64,000 nucleotides of DNA from Aureibacillus halotolerans (GTDB lineage Bacteria; Bacillota; Bacilli; Bacillales; DSM-28697): positions 186,001 to 250,000 of the forward strand of contig NZ_SNYJ01000005.1 of NCBI RefSeq assembly GCF_004363045.1, given 5' to 3'. Under the pieces are notes generated by a model that saw nothing but the letters and a program-made list of their open reading frames with translations, made no database searches and was not told the DNA's origin. Of the stretch, positions 28,798 through 36,441 are shown piece by piece. Each line of letters starts with the position of its first letter. Within the stretch, counting starts at the first letter, position 1. The position numbers and the translations under genes were made by a program.

Positions 28798-28992
28798 TTA
28801 GTGAATTAATTTGGTAGTGGGGGGATGAGTAAGACGGTTCAATACGTCGGTTTGGTACCGCTGAAAAGGTGCCTCATATGGAAGAGCGCCCATGCGTTTC
28901 GCCAAATGAGGACGACAATGTTGGTAAGATGCAACTGCCTGACACAATGCCGAAACGTGTGTATGAGACAAAGGAAGAGGGCAGATGATCAC
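28798..28992 (-). pseudogene. Possible transposase C-terminal remnant
   Basis: The 64-codon frame contains YQHCRPHLAKRMGALPYEAPFQRYQ, whose RPH...P.E...RY spacing recalls the C-terminus of IS481/IS3-type DDE integrases. No terminal repeats or other transposase parts are seen and there is no RBS, so this is tentative. Confidence 0.25.
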
Positions 28993-29065
28993 GGTATCAA
29001 GCGATGGTTTTTTGGTCTTTTTTTTGTTTTTTTAAACTAATTAAATAGTGAAAATAATACTACAT

Positions 29066-29107
29066 CCTATCGTTATATGACGAGATAGTGAGGATATATA
29101 CGATAGG
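29066..29107. promoter_or_regulatory. Inverted repeat in the opuC promoter region
   Basis: CCTATCGTTATAT and ATATATACGATAGG are inverted copies (one base inserted), separated by about 15 nt. The position fits an operator for the GbsR-like regulator encoded in the same operon, by inference. Confidence 0.45.
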
Positions 29108-29134
29108 TGAACGTAAAGTTTGTACAATAAAAAT

Positions 29135-29149
29135 TATACAAGTTGTATA
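29135..29149. promoter_or_regulatory. Palindrome TATACAAGTTGTATA, candidate operator
   Basis: Perfect 7-1-7 palindrome, 108 bp upstream of opuCA; a related TTGTACA lies 10 bp before it. Could overlap the promoter core. Confidence 0.45.
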
Positions 29150-29257
29150 TAGTATATGAAACTATTTGGACGTTTGGTTATCGCGTCATCTTCTTTATAC
29201 TTTAAAAAGCGGAGTCGAAAAAAGTTGAAAAATGTTGAAAAACATCGATGGAGGTTT

Positions 29258-30418
29258 ATGTCATTGTTAGAGTTTAAGAATGTAACGAAGAAATATACGG
29301 ACGGAACAATCGCCGTCAAAGAGTTGAATTTGAAAATCAATAAAGGTGAATTTGTCTGTTTTATCGGTCCCAGTGGCTGCGGAAAGACGACGACGATGAA
29401 AATGGTAAATCGCCTGATTGATGTTTCAAATGGGTCGATCTTGGTCGATGGCAAAGATATTAAACAGCAGAATTCAGTGGAATTGAGAAGATCAATGGGC
29501 TATGTCATCCAGCAAATCGGCTTAATGCCTCATATGACCATTAAGGAAAATATCGTTCTGGTGGGGACATTGCTGAAGTGGTCGACAGATAAAAAAGATG
29601 AGCGAGCCAAGGAATTGCTGAAGCTCGTTGATATGTCAGAAGAGTACCTGGACAAATATCCGCATGAACTAAGCGGCGGACAGCAGCAACGGATTGGTGT
29701 GCTTAGGGCGCTTGCGGCGAATCCGCCATTAATTTTGATGGACGAGCCATTTGGTGCGCTGGACCCTATCACAAGAGATTCACTGCAGGATGAATTCAAA
29801 AAATTGCAAAAAGAATTGCATAAAACCATTGTGTTTGTCACGCATGACATGGATGAGGCGATTAAGCTTGCCGATAAAGTGGTGATTATGCGTGATGGTG
29901 AAATTGTACAAGCTGATACGCCAGAGGAAATTTTAAGAAACCCTGCAAACAAATTTGTGGAGGATTTCCTTGGAAGAGACCTACTCATTCAGGGAAGACC
30001 GGATGTGACAACAGTCAGCCAAGTGATGGAAAAACATCCGATTGTTGTGGCAACAGGGACATCATTGAAGGACGCCATTTCCACGATGCAAGGAAAACGC
30101 GTCGATTCTCTTCTGATCGTGAACGCCAATAACGAGTTACAGGGTTATGTGAATATAGAAACAATCCACCAGAATTATAAAAAGGCAGAAACGGTAGATG
30201 AAGTGTTGAACAAAGACGTATTGGCTGTAAACGCGGAGAGTTTGCTGCGTGATACGATTCGAAAAATTCTCCGTCGAAATGCTTCCTATGTACCCGTAGT
30301 CAATGATCATAACCAGTTGGAAGGCATTGTCACGCGCGCAACATTGACCAATGTGGTTTATGACACCATTTGGGGTGACGGAACGGAGCTTGAAGAAATC
30401 GTAAAGGCAGCAGAATAG
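29258..30418 (+). CDS. opuCA: OpuC-type osmoprotectant ABC transporter ATPase with CBS domains
   Basis: A 386-residue ATPase of the glycine betaine/carnitine/choline importer. Walker A GPSGCGKTT, signature [16 protein letters not shown], Walker B LILMDEPFGALDP, then two C-terminal CBS domains (about 255-375) that in OpuA/OpuC-type pumps sense ionic strength. ATG at 29258 follows ATGGAGG; 34 further codons upstream are open but unsupported. First gene of a run reaching the carnitine enzymes, so I infer carnitine or a related betaine as main cargo. Confidence 0.93.
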   Translation: MSLLEFKNVTKKYTDGTIAVKELNLKINKGEFVCFIGPSGCGKTTTMKMVNRLIDVSNGSILVDGKDIKQQNSVELRRSMGYVIQQIGLMPHMTIKENIVLVGTLLKWSTDKKDERAKELLKLVDMSEEYLDKYPHELSGGQQQRIGVLRALAANPPLILMDEPFGALDPITRDSLQDEFKKLQKELHKTIVFVTHDMDEAIKLADKVVIMRDGEIVQADTPEEILRNPANKFVEDFLGRDLLIQGRPDVTTVSQVMEKHPIVVATGTSLKDAISTMQGKRVDSLLIVNANNELQGYVNIETIHQNYKKAETVDEVLNKDVLAVNAESLLRDTIRKILRRNASYVPVVNDHNQLEGIVTRATLTNVVYDTIWGDGTELEEIVKAAE

Positions 30419-30425
30419 GTGGTGT

Positions 30426-31076
30426 ATGGTAATGATGGACTTTTTTAATGAACATGGAATAGATCTTTTGTATAAAACTGGAGAACATTTGTATATTTCA
30501 TTGGCAGCGATTTTGCTTGGTGTACTTGTTGCCGTACCGCTAGGGATTCTCCTGACGCGTGTACCGAAATTTGCCGACCGGTTTGTTTCGTTTGTCGGGA
30601 TTTTGCAGACCATTCCAAGCCTGGCAATTTTGGCATTTTTCATTCCCCTCGTCGGAATAGGAAAACCGCCAGCAATTCTGGCCTTGTTTTTTTACTCATT
30701 ACTTCCTATATTACGAAACACATACATTGGCGTTCGCGGTGTGAATCAAGGTGTCGTTGAAGCAGGTAGAGGTATGGGAATGAGCCGATGGCAGGAAATA
30801 ATAAAGATGGAGTTCCCACTTGCGCTTCCGGTCATTATGGCAGGTATCCGGTTATCAACAGTGTACCTGATCGGTTGGGCGGCATTGGCCGCATTTATCG
30901 GAGGCGGTGGTCTTGGCGACTTTATTTTTGATGGGTTAAATCTTTATAAGCCAACGCTTATCCTAGCAGGCACAATACCTGCAACACTATTAGCTTTAGC
31001 TGCAAATCGTTCGCTCGTTTTGCTTGAAAATAAACTGACACCTGAAGGGATGAAAGATTCTTATAAGGCAGCTTAA
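30426..31076 (+). CDS. opuCB: OpuC-type ABC transporter permease
   Basis: A 216-residue permease with five to six membrane segments. Family stretches: VPLGILLTRVPKFADRFV, GILQTIPSLAILAFFIPLVGIG, RNTYIGVRGVNQGVVEAGRGMGMS, and AAFIGGGGLGDFIF. It begins 7 nt after opuCA with a TAGGTGG site. Forms the channel with the OpuCD homologue. Confidence 0.93.
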   Translation: MVMMDFFNEHGIDLLYKTGEHLYISLAAILLGVLVAVPLGILLTRVPKFADRFVSFVGILQTIPSLAILAFFIPLVGIGKPPAILALFFYSLLPILRNTYIGVRGVNQGVVEAGRGMGMSRWQEIIKMEFPLALPVIMAGIRLSTVYLIGWAALAAFIGGGGLGDFIFDGLNLYKPTLILAGTIPATLLALAANRSLVLLENKLTPEGMKDSYKAA

Positions 31077-31092
31077 TATAGGAGTGTATGTA

Positions 31093-32022
31093 GTGACTGG
31101 TAAATTTTATAAAATGATAATTCCAGCAATTGTCCTGTTGCTCGTATCAGGCTGTGCGTTGCCTGGGCTTGCTGGAACATCCAAGGATACGATACGTATC
31201 AGCTCTTTGACACAGTCTGAATCAGAGATCATGGCGAATGTTTTAGCGATCATGATTGAAAGAGAAACGGATGCAACAACAGATCTGGTCACAAAACTTG
31301 GATCATCGATCGTGCAGCACCAGGGGATGCTACAAGGTGATATTGATATTTCTAGCACACGATATACAGGAACAGATATCGCTGGTGCCTTAGGTATGGA
31401 GCCGATTAAAGATCCGGAAAAAGCTTTGGAGACAGTAAAGGAAGAATTTCAGCAGCGTTTTAATCAGACATGGGCCGACACCTATGGTTTTGCGAATAGT
31501 TATTCGTTAGCAGTCACAAAAGAATTCGCTCAGAAAAATGAGATTGAAACGATTTCCGATCTGGAGCCTTACGTTGATGAGTTGAATTTTGGCGTCGACA
31601 ATGCGTGGGTGAACCGGGAAGGGGACGGTTATGATGGATTCAAGCAAACCTATTTTGAATTTGGCAATGTGTATCCGATGAATCTCGGTCTTGTCTATAA
31701 AGCTGCGGCGACTGGGAACATGGATGTTGTTCTGGCCTATTCAACGGATGGGCGAATTAAAGAGTATGATCTGAAAGTATTGGAGGATGACAAACAGTTT
31801 TTCCCGCCTTATGACGCGTCTCCGGTCATTAGAAACGAAGTGCTGGAAAAATATCCAAAAATCAAAGAGATTACGGAGCGATTAGGGAACCAGATAACAA
31901 CAGAACAAATGCAAGAACTAAACTACAAAGCGGATGTGGAAAATACCAGCCCGCGTAACATAGCAGAGGAATTTTTGGAAGACCGTAATTACTTTGAAGG
32001 CACCGGGGAAGGGGGAAACTAA
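31093..32022 (+). CDS. opuCC: OpuC-type substrate-binding lipoprotein
   Basis: A 309-residue lipoprotein with lipobox LLVSGC near residue 19 and an OpuAC-like domain (IRISSLTQSESEIMANVLAIMIE; DISSTRYTGTDIAGALGM; NFGVDNAWVNREGDGYDGFKQTYFEF; VLAYSTDGRIKEYDLKVLEDDKQFFPPYDASPVIR). GTG at 31093 is preferred because AGGAG lies 8 bases upstream; GTG at 31084 touches the RBS. It would capture the trimethylammonium compound outside the cell. Followed by the second permease with a 1-nt gap. Confidence 0.92.
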   Translation: MTGKFYKMIIPAIVLLLVSGCALPGLAGTSKDTIRISSLTQSESEIMANVLAIMIERETDATTDLVTKLGSSIVQHQGMLQGDIDISSTRYTGTDIAGALGMEPIKDPEKALETVKEEFQQRFNQTWADTYGFANSYSLAVTKEFAQKNEIETISDLEPYVDELNFGVDNAWVNREGDGYDGFKQTYFEFGNVYPMNLGLVYKAAATGNMDVVLAYSTDGRIKEYDLKVLEDDKQFFPPYDASPVIRNEVLEKYPKIKEITERLGNQITTEQMQELNYKADVENTSPRNIAEEFLEDRNYFEGTGEGGN

Positions 32023-32023
32023 T

Positions 32024-32668
32024 ATGGAAACACTGCAGGAGTTTCTTCGTTATTCCAGTGAAAACAGTTTTTATATTTGGACCGAATTTTATAGGCATTT
32101 TCTAATGGCGCTATATGGTGTATTATTTGCCTCTATTATCTCTGTTCCGTTAGGTATTCTTATCGCCAAATATAGCAAGATGAGTGGTTGGGTTTTAGCA
32201 TTAGGAAGCATCATTCAGACCGTTCCTGCTTTAGGGGCAATGGCTGTTGTGATGATTGTGATGGGGCTTGGACCAAATACGGTCATCGTGACACTCATTT
32301 TGTATTCGATCCTTCCTATCACCCAAAATACGTATGTAGGTATGAAAGAGGTTGACAAAACCGTCGTAGAAGCGGGCTACGCCTCGGGAATGACACGGTT
32401 TCAGTTAATGCGCATGGTTGAACTTCCACTGGCAATCAGTGTTATTATGGCAGGGATTCGCACAGCGCTAGTCGTGGGCATTGGGATCGTAGCCATTGGC
32501 GCCTTTGTTGGGGCCGGCGGACTTGGAGCGATCATCATCACTGGCACAAATTCAACCAATGGAACAGCAATTATCTTGGCTGGGGCTATTCCGACAGCGC
32601 TGATGGCGGTTATTGCAGACATTGTTTTAGGTTGGATTGAACGGCGGCTGCAGCCAGAAAGAGCATGA
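32024..32668 (+). CDS. opuCD: OpuC-type ABC transporter permease
   Basis: A 214-residue permease paralogous to opuCB: VPLGILIAKYSKMSGWVLALGSIIQTVPALGAMAVVMI, QNTYVGMKEVDKTVVEAGYASGMTRFQLMRMVELPLA, and AFVGAGGLGAIIITG. ATG at 32024 follows GGGGAAGGGGG placed inside the end of opuCC. Completes the four-gene transporter. Confidence 0.93.
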   Translation: METLQEFLRYSSENSFYIWTEFYRHFLMALYGVLFASIISVPLGILIAKYSKMSGWVLALGSIIQTVPALGAMAVVMIVMGLGPNTVIVTLILYSILPITQNTYVGMKEVDKTVVEAGYASGMTRFQLMRMVELPLAISVIMAGIRTALVVGIGIVAIGAFVGAGGLGAIIITGTNSTNGTAIILAGAIPTALMAVIADIVLGWIERRLQPERA

Positions 32669-32706
32669 GAAGATAGTCTTTGCTGATAATGGGAGGTAGT
32701 ATCTTC

Positions 32707-33276
32707 ATGAAAGAACATACATCGGATCAAAACGAACTCATTGACGATATCAAAACACAGTTTGTCGAAAAGATAACGGATAATATGAATGCTTTTGGAG
32801 CGCCGACAAGTGTCGGGCGTGTTCTCGGCATTATTTACATGAACAATGAGCCGATGACACTGGATCAATTGGCAGAGGAAACAGGCATGAGCAAAACAAG
32901 AATGAGCCAGTTGGTCAGGGAAATGGTTGATATGAACATCGCCGAGCGTGTGTTTAAAAAAGGATTCCGTAAAGATTTGTACCGGGTGGAGGAAGATTAC
33001 TATGAAACGTTTATCTTACTGTTCACTGCCACTTGGAAACGGGCGATTTCTAGAAGTAGACATTTTGAACAAAAGCTCATGGGAAAGCTCGATGATTTAA
33101 AACAGAATCAAGAATTAACAGAAGAAAATGAAGTGATCATGAACGAGTTACTGGCAGAACTCTATGAATGGATGGAGTACTACGATTGGATTCGCAGAGT
33201 GAATGACTTTTTTGAAAGTGGAGAGATCTTTAAACACGTACCTAAAAAAACACCAGGAGGAGATCGTGATGAATAA
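32707..33276 (+). CDS. GbsR/OpcR-like MarR-superfamily transcriptional regulator
   Basis: A 189-residue winged-helix regulator: GRVLGIIYMNNEPMTLDQLAEETGMSKTRMSQLVREMVDMNIAERVFKKGFRKDLYRVEEDYYETF is the GbsR-family core, and length matches GbsR/OpcR (about 180-190). In B. subtilis, GbsR represses choline uptake and glycine betaine synthesis genes and is relieved by choline; OpcR represses opuC. Here the gene sits between transporter and carnitine enzymes, so I infer it senses carnitine or a breakdown product and controls the whole unit. It overlaps the next gene by 8 nt. Confidence 0.9.
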   Translation: MKEHTSDQNELIDDIKTQFVEKITDNMNAFGAPTSVGRVLGIIYMNNEPMTLDQLAEETGMSKTRMSQLVREMVDMNIAERVFKKGFRKDLYRVEEDYYETFILLFTATWKRAISRSRHFEQKLMGKLDDLKQNQELTEENEVIMNELLAELYEWMEYYDWIRRVNDFFESGEIFKHVPKKTPGGDRDE

Positions 33277-34147
33277 AAAAGTGATGTTGTCATGTGCCGT
33301 GACCGGCGCAGGAGATACGACGGCTAAAAGCCCGCATGTGCCTATCACCCCAAAGGAAATTGCCGACTCTGCCATAAAGGCAGCAAAAGCAGGTGCAACG
33401 ATTGCACACATTCATGTCCGTGATCCTGAAACAGGTCGCTCAAGTCATGATGTAAAGCTTTTTCAGGAAACGGTGGAACGCATTCGTGAATCTGAAACAG
33501 ATGTCATTATTAATATCACATCTGGCGGTGGTGGAGACTGGATTCCTAGCCAAGAGGACCCGACAAAAGGTGGCGAAGGGACGGATATCCAAACGCCAGA
33601 AGAACGCCACGAACCGATAGCTAAACTTCTTCCAGAAATGTGCACCATCGATTGTGGGAGCATCAATTTCGGAAATATGCTATATGTAAGCCCGACAGAT
33701 TGGCTGGAAAAACAAGCAAGGCTTGTTCAAGAAAGTGGCGTAAAGCCGGAACTGGAATGCTTTGATACGGGTCATATCCATTTTGCGAATAACTTGATTG
33801 ACAAAGGCCTTATTGACGGCGATCCATTATACCAATTTTGTTTAGGCATCCCATGGGGGGCAGCTGCAGATGCGGAGACCTTATCCTATATGAAGAGCCG
33901 TATTCCGGCGAATGGACGCTGGGCGGCGTTTGGCATCGGCCGTATGCAAATGCCATTGGTTGCTGAATCACTCTTACAGGGAGGCAATATCCGTGTCGGT
34001 TTGGAAGATAATTTGTATTTAAAGAAGGGACAACTGGCAACGAACGAGCAGCTAGTTGACAAGGCCGTCGGCATCGTGCAGAGTCTTGGTTCTGATATTA
34101 TGACGCCTGCAGAAGCACGCCAAGAATTGAACTTATTTACACCGTAG
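33269..34147 (+). CDS. cdhC: BKACE-family beta-keto acid cleavage enzyme (3-dehydrocarnitine cleavage)
   Basis: A 292-residue zinc-dependent beta-keto acid cleavage enzyme (DUF849 fold): AVTGAGDTTAKSPHVPITPKEIADSA at the start, metal residues in AHIHVRDP and ECFDTGHI, then GIPWGAAADAETL and GNIRVGLEDNLYL. The family reacts a beta-keto acid with acetyl-CoA to give acetoacetate and a new acyl-CoA; the carnitine-pathway member (CdhC) turns 3-dehydrocarnitine into betainyl-CoA. That substrate is inferred from the neighbouring carnitine dehydrogenase and thioesterase genes. ATG at 33269 follows AGGAGGAG. Confidence 0.9.
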   Translation: MNKKVMLSCAVTGAGDTTAKSPHVPITPKEIADSAIKAAKAGATIAHIHVRDPETGRSSHDVKLFQETVERIRESETDVIINITSGGGGDWIPSQEDPTKGGEGTDIQTPEERHEPIAKLLPEMCTIDCGSINFGNMLYVSPTDWLEKQARLVQESGVKPELECFDTGHIHFANNLIDKGLIDGDPLYQFCLGIPWGAAADAETLSYMKSRIPANGRWAAFGIGRMQMPLVAESLLQGGNIRVGLEDNLYLKKGQLATNEQLVDKAVGIVQSLGSDIMTPAEARQELNLFTP

Positions 34148-34166
34148 AAGGAAGGTTTGAATTGAA

Positions 34167-35126
34167 ATGAAAGCGACAAAGCATATTGCCGTTGTTGGTA
34201 CAGGCGTTATCGGTAACGGTTGGATTACACGTTTTTTGGCAAATGGTTTCACGGTAACAGCGTCCGACCCGGACCCAGGGGCAGAGGCACGCACACGTGA
34301 CGCAGTCCAAAGGGCCTGGGCGCATATGGAGAAAGTGGGTGTTCACGAAGAGGCGTCTCCGGAGCGGCTGTTTTTCGAGCCTGATCTTGAGAAAGCTCTG
34401 CAGCATGCGGACTTTGTTCAGGAAAATGTCCCGGAGCGTGAAGAATTAAAACGAACTGTCATTGCGAAAATTGATCAATTTGCACCAAAAGAAGCGGTGA
34501 TCGCTTCCAGTACATCCGGTATCTTGCCGAGCGTATTGCAAAAAGACTGTACACGTCATCCGGAGCGAGTGATCGTCGCACACCCGTTTAATCCAGTGTA
34601 TCTAATCCCGCTAGTGGAGCTTGTGGGCGGTGAAAAAACAGAAGCGAAATACATTGAAAAAGCGAAGCACTTTTATGATGAGATGAATATGAAACCGTTG
34701 GTCGTTCGCAATGAAATTGAAGGGCATATTGCCGATCGCTTAATGGAAGCGATCTGGCGTGAAGGGCTACACATCGTCAATGACGGTGTCGCTACGACAG
34801 AAGAGGTGGACGCTGCGATTATTTACGGACCAGGATTGCGTTGGGCACTCATGGGGCCCTTCATGACGTTGCATATGGGTGGCGGTAAACAAGGGATGCG
34901 CCACTTGCTCAGCCAATTCGGTCCTGCTTTGAAATTGCCATGGACCAAATTGGAAGCTCCTGAATTAACCGATGAGCTAGCCAATAAAGTCATTGAAGGG
35001 TGCGAAGCACAAACCGGCGCCATTGAAATGGAAAAGCTTGAAGAACGCCGTGATGAGTTTCTAATTGAATTACAGCAACTACTGGAAAAATATTGGCCGG
35101 GTGCTAATTTGAATGGAAAGCTTTAA
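34167..35126 (+). CDS. lcdH: L-carnitine 3-dehydrogenase
   Basis: A 319-residue NAD-dependent enzyme of the 3-hydroxyacyl-CoA dehydrogenase superfamily that oxidises carnitine to 3-dehydrocarnitine. The Rossmann motif is VVGTGVIGNGW near residues 9-19; QENVPEREELK, SSTSGILPSVLQ, RVIVAHPFNPVYLIPLVELV and GPGLRWALMGPFMTLHMGGG are typical of carnitine dehydrogenases rather than fatty-acid enzymes. Length fits the non-fused form (about 320); some bacteria fuse it to the thioesterase that here is the next gene. AGAAGGAAGG precedes the start. Confidence 0.92.
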   Translation: MKATKHIAVVGTGVIGNGWITRFLANGFTVTASDPDPGAEARTRDAVQRAWAHMEKVGVHEEASPERLFFEPDLEKALQHADFVQENVPEREELKRTVIAKIDQFAPKEAVIASSTSGILPSVLQKDCTRHPERVIVAHPFNPVYLIPLVELVGGEKTEAKYIEKAKHFYDEMNMKPLVVRNEIEGHIADRLMEAIWREGLHIVNDGVATTEEVDAAIIYGPGLRWALMGPFMTLHMGGGKQGMRHLLSQFGPALKLPWTKLEAPELTDELANKVIEGCEAQTGAIEMEKLEERRDEFLIELQQLLEKYWPGANLNGKL

Positions 35127-35174
35127 GGGCAAGAAGGAAAGCACGAAGAACGATATGGGAAGGAGGTACACCCG

Positions 35175-35648
35175 TTGAGTGAAGGAAAAAAAATCTTGCA
35201 ACACAACGTGCCGGAAGAATGGATCGATTTTAATGGCCATATGAATGACGCTGAATATGTACGTGCGTTTAGTTGGGGCACTGATGCTCTAATGGAGTTC
35301 ATCGGTATGACGGCGGATTTTCGTGATCAACAGCAATACACGATGTATACGCTCGAGAATCATGTGGTTTATTTAGATGAAATGAAGCTGAACGAGGCTT
35401 TTGAAGTGCATATACACTTGCTTGATTATGATGCCAAACGACTTCATGTCTTTTTTGAACTGTATGGTGAGAATAACAAAAGAGCCGCAACAAGTGAACA
35501 AATGCTCATGGGCATCGACCAATCCACTGGGAGACCCGCCCCTTTTCCTGAGAGCGTGTATAGCAAAGTTCAAGCATTAGCTGAGCAGTACACACCAGCA
35601 GAAAAGCCAAAAGAAGCCGGCCGCGTAATCGGGATTAAGCGGAAGTGA
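35175..35648 (+). CDS. cdhB: Hotdog thioesterase, probable betainyl-CoA thioesterase
   Basis: A 157-residue 4-hydroxybenzoyl-CoA-thioesterase-like hotdog protein: EEWIDFNGHMNDAEYVRAFSWGTDALM has the Asn-Gly-His-Met active-site helix start, with SEQMLMGIDQSTGRPAPFP near the end. TTG start with AAGGAGG 7 bases before. As last gene after the BKACE and carnitine dehydrogenase it should release glycine betaine from betainyl-CoA. Substrate assignment is contextual. Confidence 0.87.
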   Translation: MSEGKKILQHNVPEEWIDFNGHMNDAEYVRAFSWGTDALMEFIGMTADFRDQQQYTMYTLENHVVYLDEMKLNEAFEVHIHLLDYDAKRLHVFFELYGENNKRAATSEQMLMGIDQSTGRPAPFPESVYSKVQALAEQYTPAEKPKEAGRVIGIKRK

Positions 35649-35665
35649 ACGACACAAGAAATAAG

Positions 35666-35704
35666 AAAAAGGGTTCCTAAGCAATGACTTGGAGCCCTTT
35701 TTGT
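35666..35704 (+). terminator. Terminator of the opuC-carnitine operon
   Basis: AAAAAGGGTTCC...GGAGCCCTTTTT hairpin with a G-U pair, ending TTTTTG. No earlier terminator was seen after opuCA. Confidence 0.8.
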
Positions 35705-35717
35705 GCTTATAAGCCCC

Positions 35718-35942
35718 CTATTTTACCTCATGGTTACTATTGTCAGGAGGTGCCCCTCTTTTTCTTACAGAGTCAAACAGAAACATAAAAGTAGTTCCAA
35801 GAGTATGGCCAACAAAGGCGGACTCTAATTTACCAAGTGAAAATGCCGATATTTCCAGATAGTGAAATAGAGCAATGACTGCCACAATGCCCGCATAACT
35901 GGGGAGAAGTGTCTTTAAGACCAGTTGTTTGAACGAAAGCAA
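35718..35942 (-). CDS. Small hypothetical membrane protein
   Basis: A 74-residue protein with two hydrophobic stretches (about 8-28 and 38-56) and a charged tail (SVRKRGAPPDNSNHEVK). TTG start supported by GGGAGG seven bases upstream. No family recognised. Confidence 0.6.
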   Translation of the reverse strand: MLSFKQLVLKTLLPSYAGIVAVIALFHYLEISAFSLGKLESAFVGHTLGTTFMFLFDSVRKRGAPPDNSNHEVK

Positions 35943-36036
35943 ATAATACCTCCCATGTGAAATTCAGTCTCTTCCAATAGTTTACCATCCCCTATTCCGC
36001 TAAACAAGGAACCGTCTGTAGACAAGCACAAGCCAC

Positions 36037-36065
36037 TTGATATAAAACAAAAAAGCGGCTAAACT
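36037..36065 (+). promoter_or_regulatory. Sigma-A-like promoter ahead of the ABC-F leader
   Basis: TTGATA, 17-nt spacer, TAAACT. It is 33 bp upstream of a 44-codon ORF with a strong RBS and the only good promoter seen before the ABC-F gene. Confidence 0.55.
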
Positions 36066-36097
36066 AATTGTAACGAAAAGGAAATGGAGGTGGGAAG

Positions 36098-36232
36098 ATG
36101 AATTTTACTGGTGCTCGCATGACAGCAATGGAAAGCTTTTTGTACATTCTCCGTGCGATTTTTTCAGCCATTGAGGTATTACGGGATACGTATGCCCTTT
36201 TTGAACTCAATGCTTGTCAAAATACCCAGTAA
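36098..36232 (+). CDS. 44-residue ORF, possible leader peptide of the ABC-F gene
   Basis: ATG with GGAGGTG seven bases upstream; product MNFTGARMTAMESFLYILRA then an amphipathic helix ending ELNACQNTQ. It has its own promoter-like sequence and lies 209 bp before the ABC-F gene with hairpins between. ABC-F resistance genes are often induced by ribosome stalling on such leader ORFs, so a regulatory peptide is plausible; a stand-alone small protein is the alternative. Confidence 0.5.
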   Translation: MNFTGARMTAMESFLYILRAIFSAIEVLRDTYALFELNACQNTQ

Positions 36233-36251
36233 GAGACATCTGCCCACGAAC

Positions 36252-36312
36252 GGACGTCACGTCCTTCTCCATGCACGTAACAGGCGGCTGTTTAACTACA
36301 GGCGTCTTTTTT
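36252..36312 (+). terminator. Candidate attenuator upstream of the ABC-F gene
   Basis: GGACGTC can pair with GGCGTCT (two G-U pairs) directly before TTTTTT, enclosing the mini-hairpin AACAG-GCGG-CTGTT. The same GGACGT can instead pair with the adjacent ACGTCC. Two mutually exclusive folds fit an attenuator, but the stems are short. Confidence 0.35.
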
Positions 36313-36441
36313 GTGCCCTAAAACGTGCACAGAAATCATAATGCTTCATTATCTATACATTTTGCTATTGAATGAACGGGAAGACGGAAGGACCGTTCAA
36401 CTGGCAGTGTCTCTTCAGAGGAACAACGGAGGAACACCACA

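Larger units (their letters stand above)
28731..29257. other. Upstream region of the opuC operon
   Basis: 527 bp. It contains a possible transposase scrap on the minus strand (28798-28992), a 42-bp inverted-repeat region (29066-29107) and a perfect odd palindrome (29135-29149). The OpuCA frame is open upstream of its RBS but lacks a start signal there. Confidence 0.6.

Noticed and set aside
28798-28992. Active insertion sequence
   Set aside because: Only a possible C-terminal scrap is present, with no inverted ends, target duplication or catalytic residues; kept only as a low-confidence remnant.
29156-29257. N-terminal extension of OpuCA by 34 residues
   Set aside because: The extension is basic, lacks a RBS, and homologous ATPases begin near MSLLEFKNV, which has ATGGAGG directly upstream.
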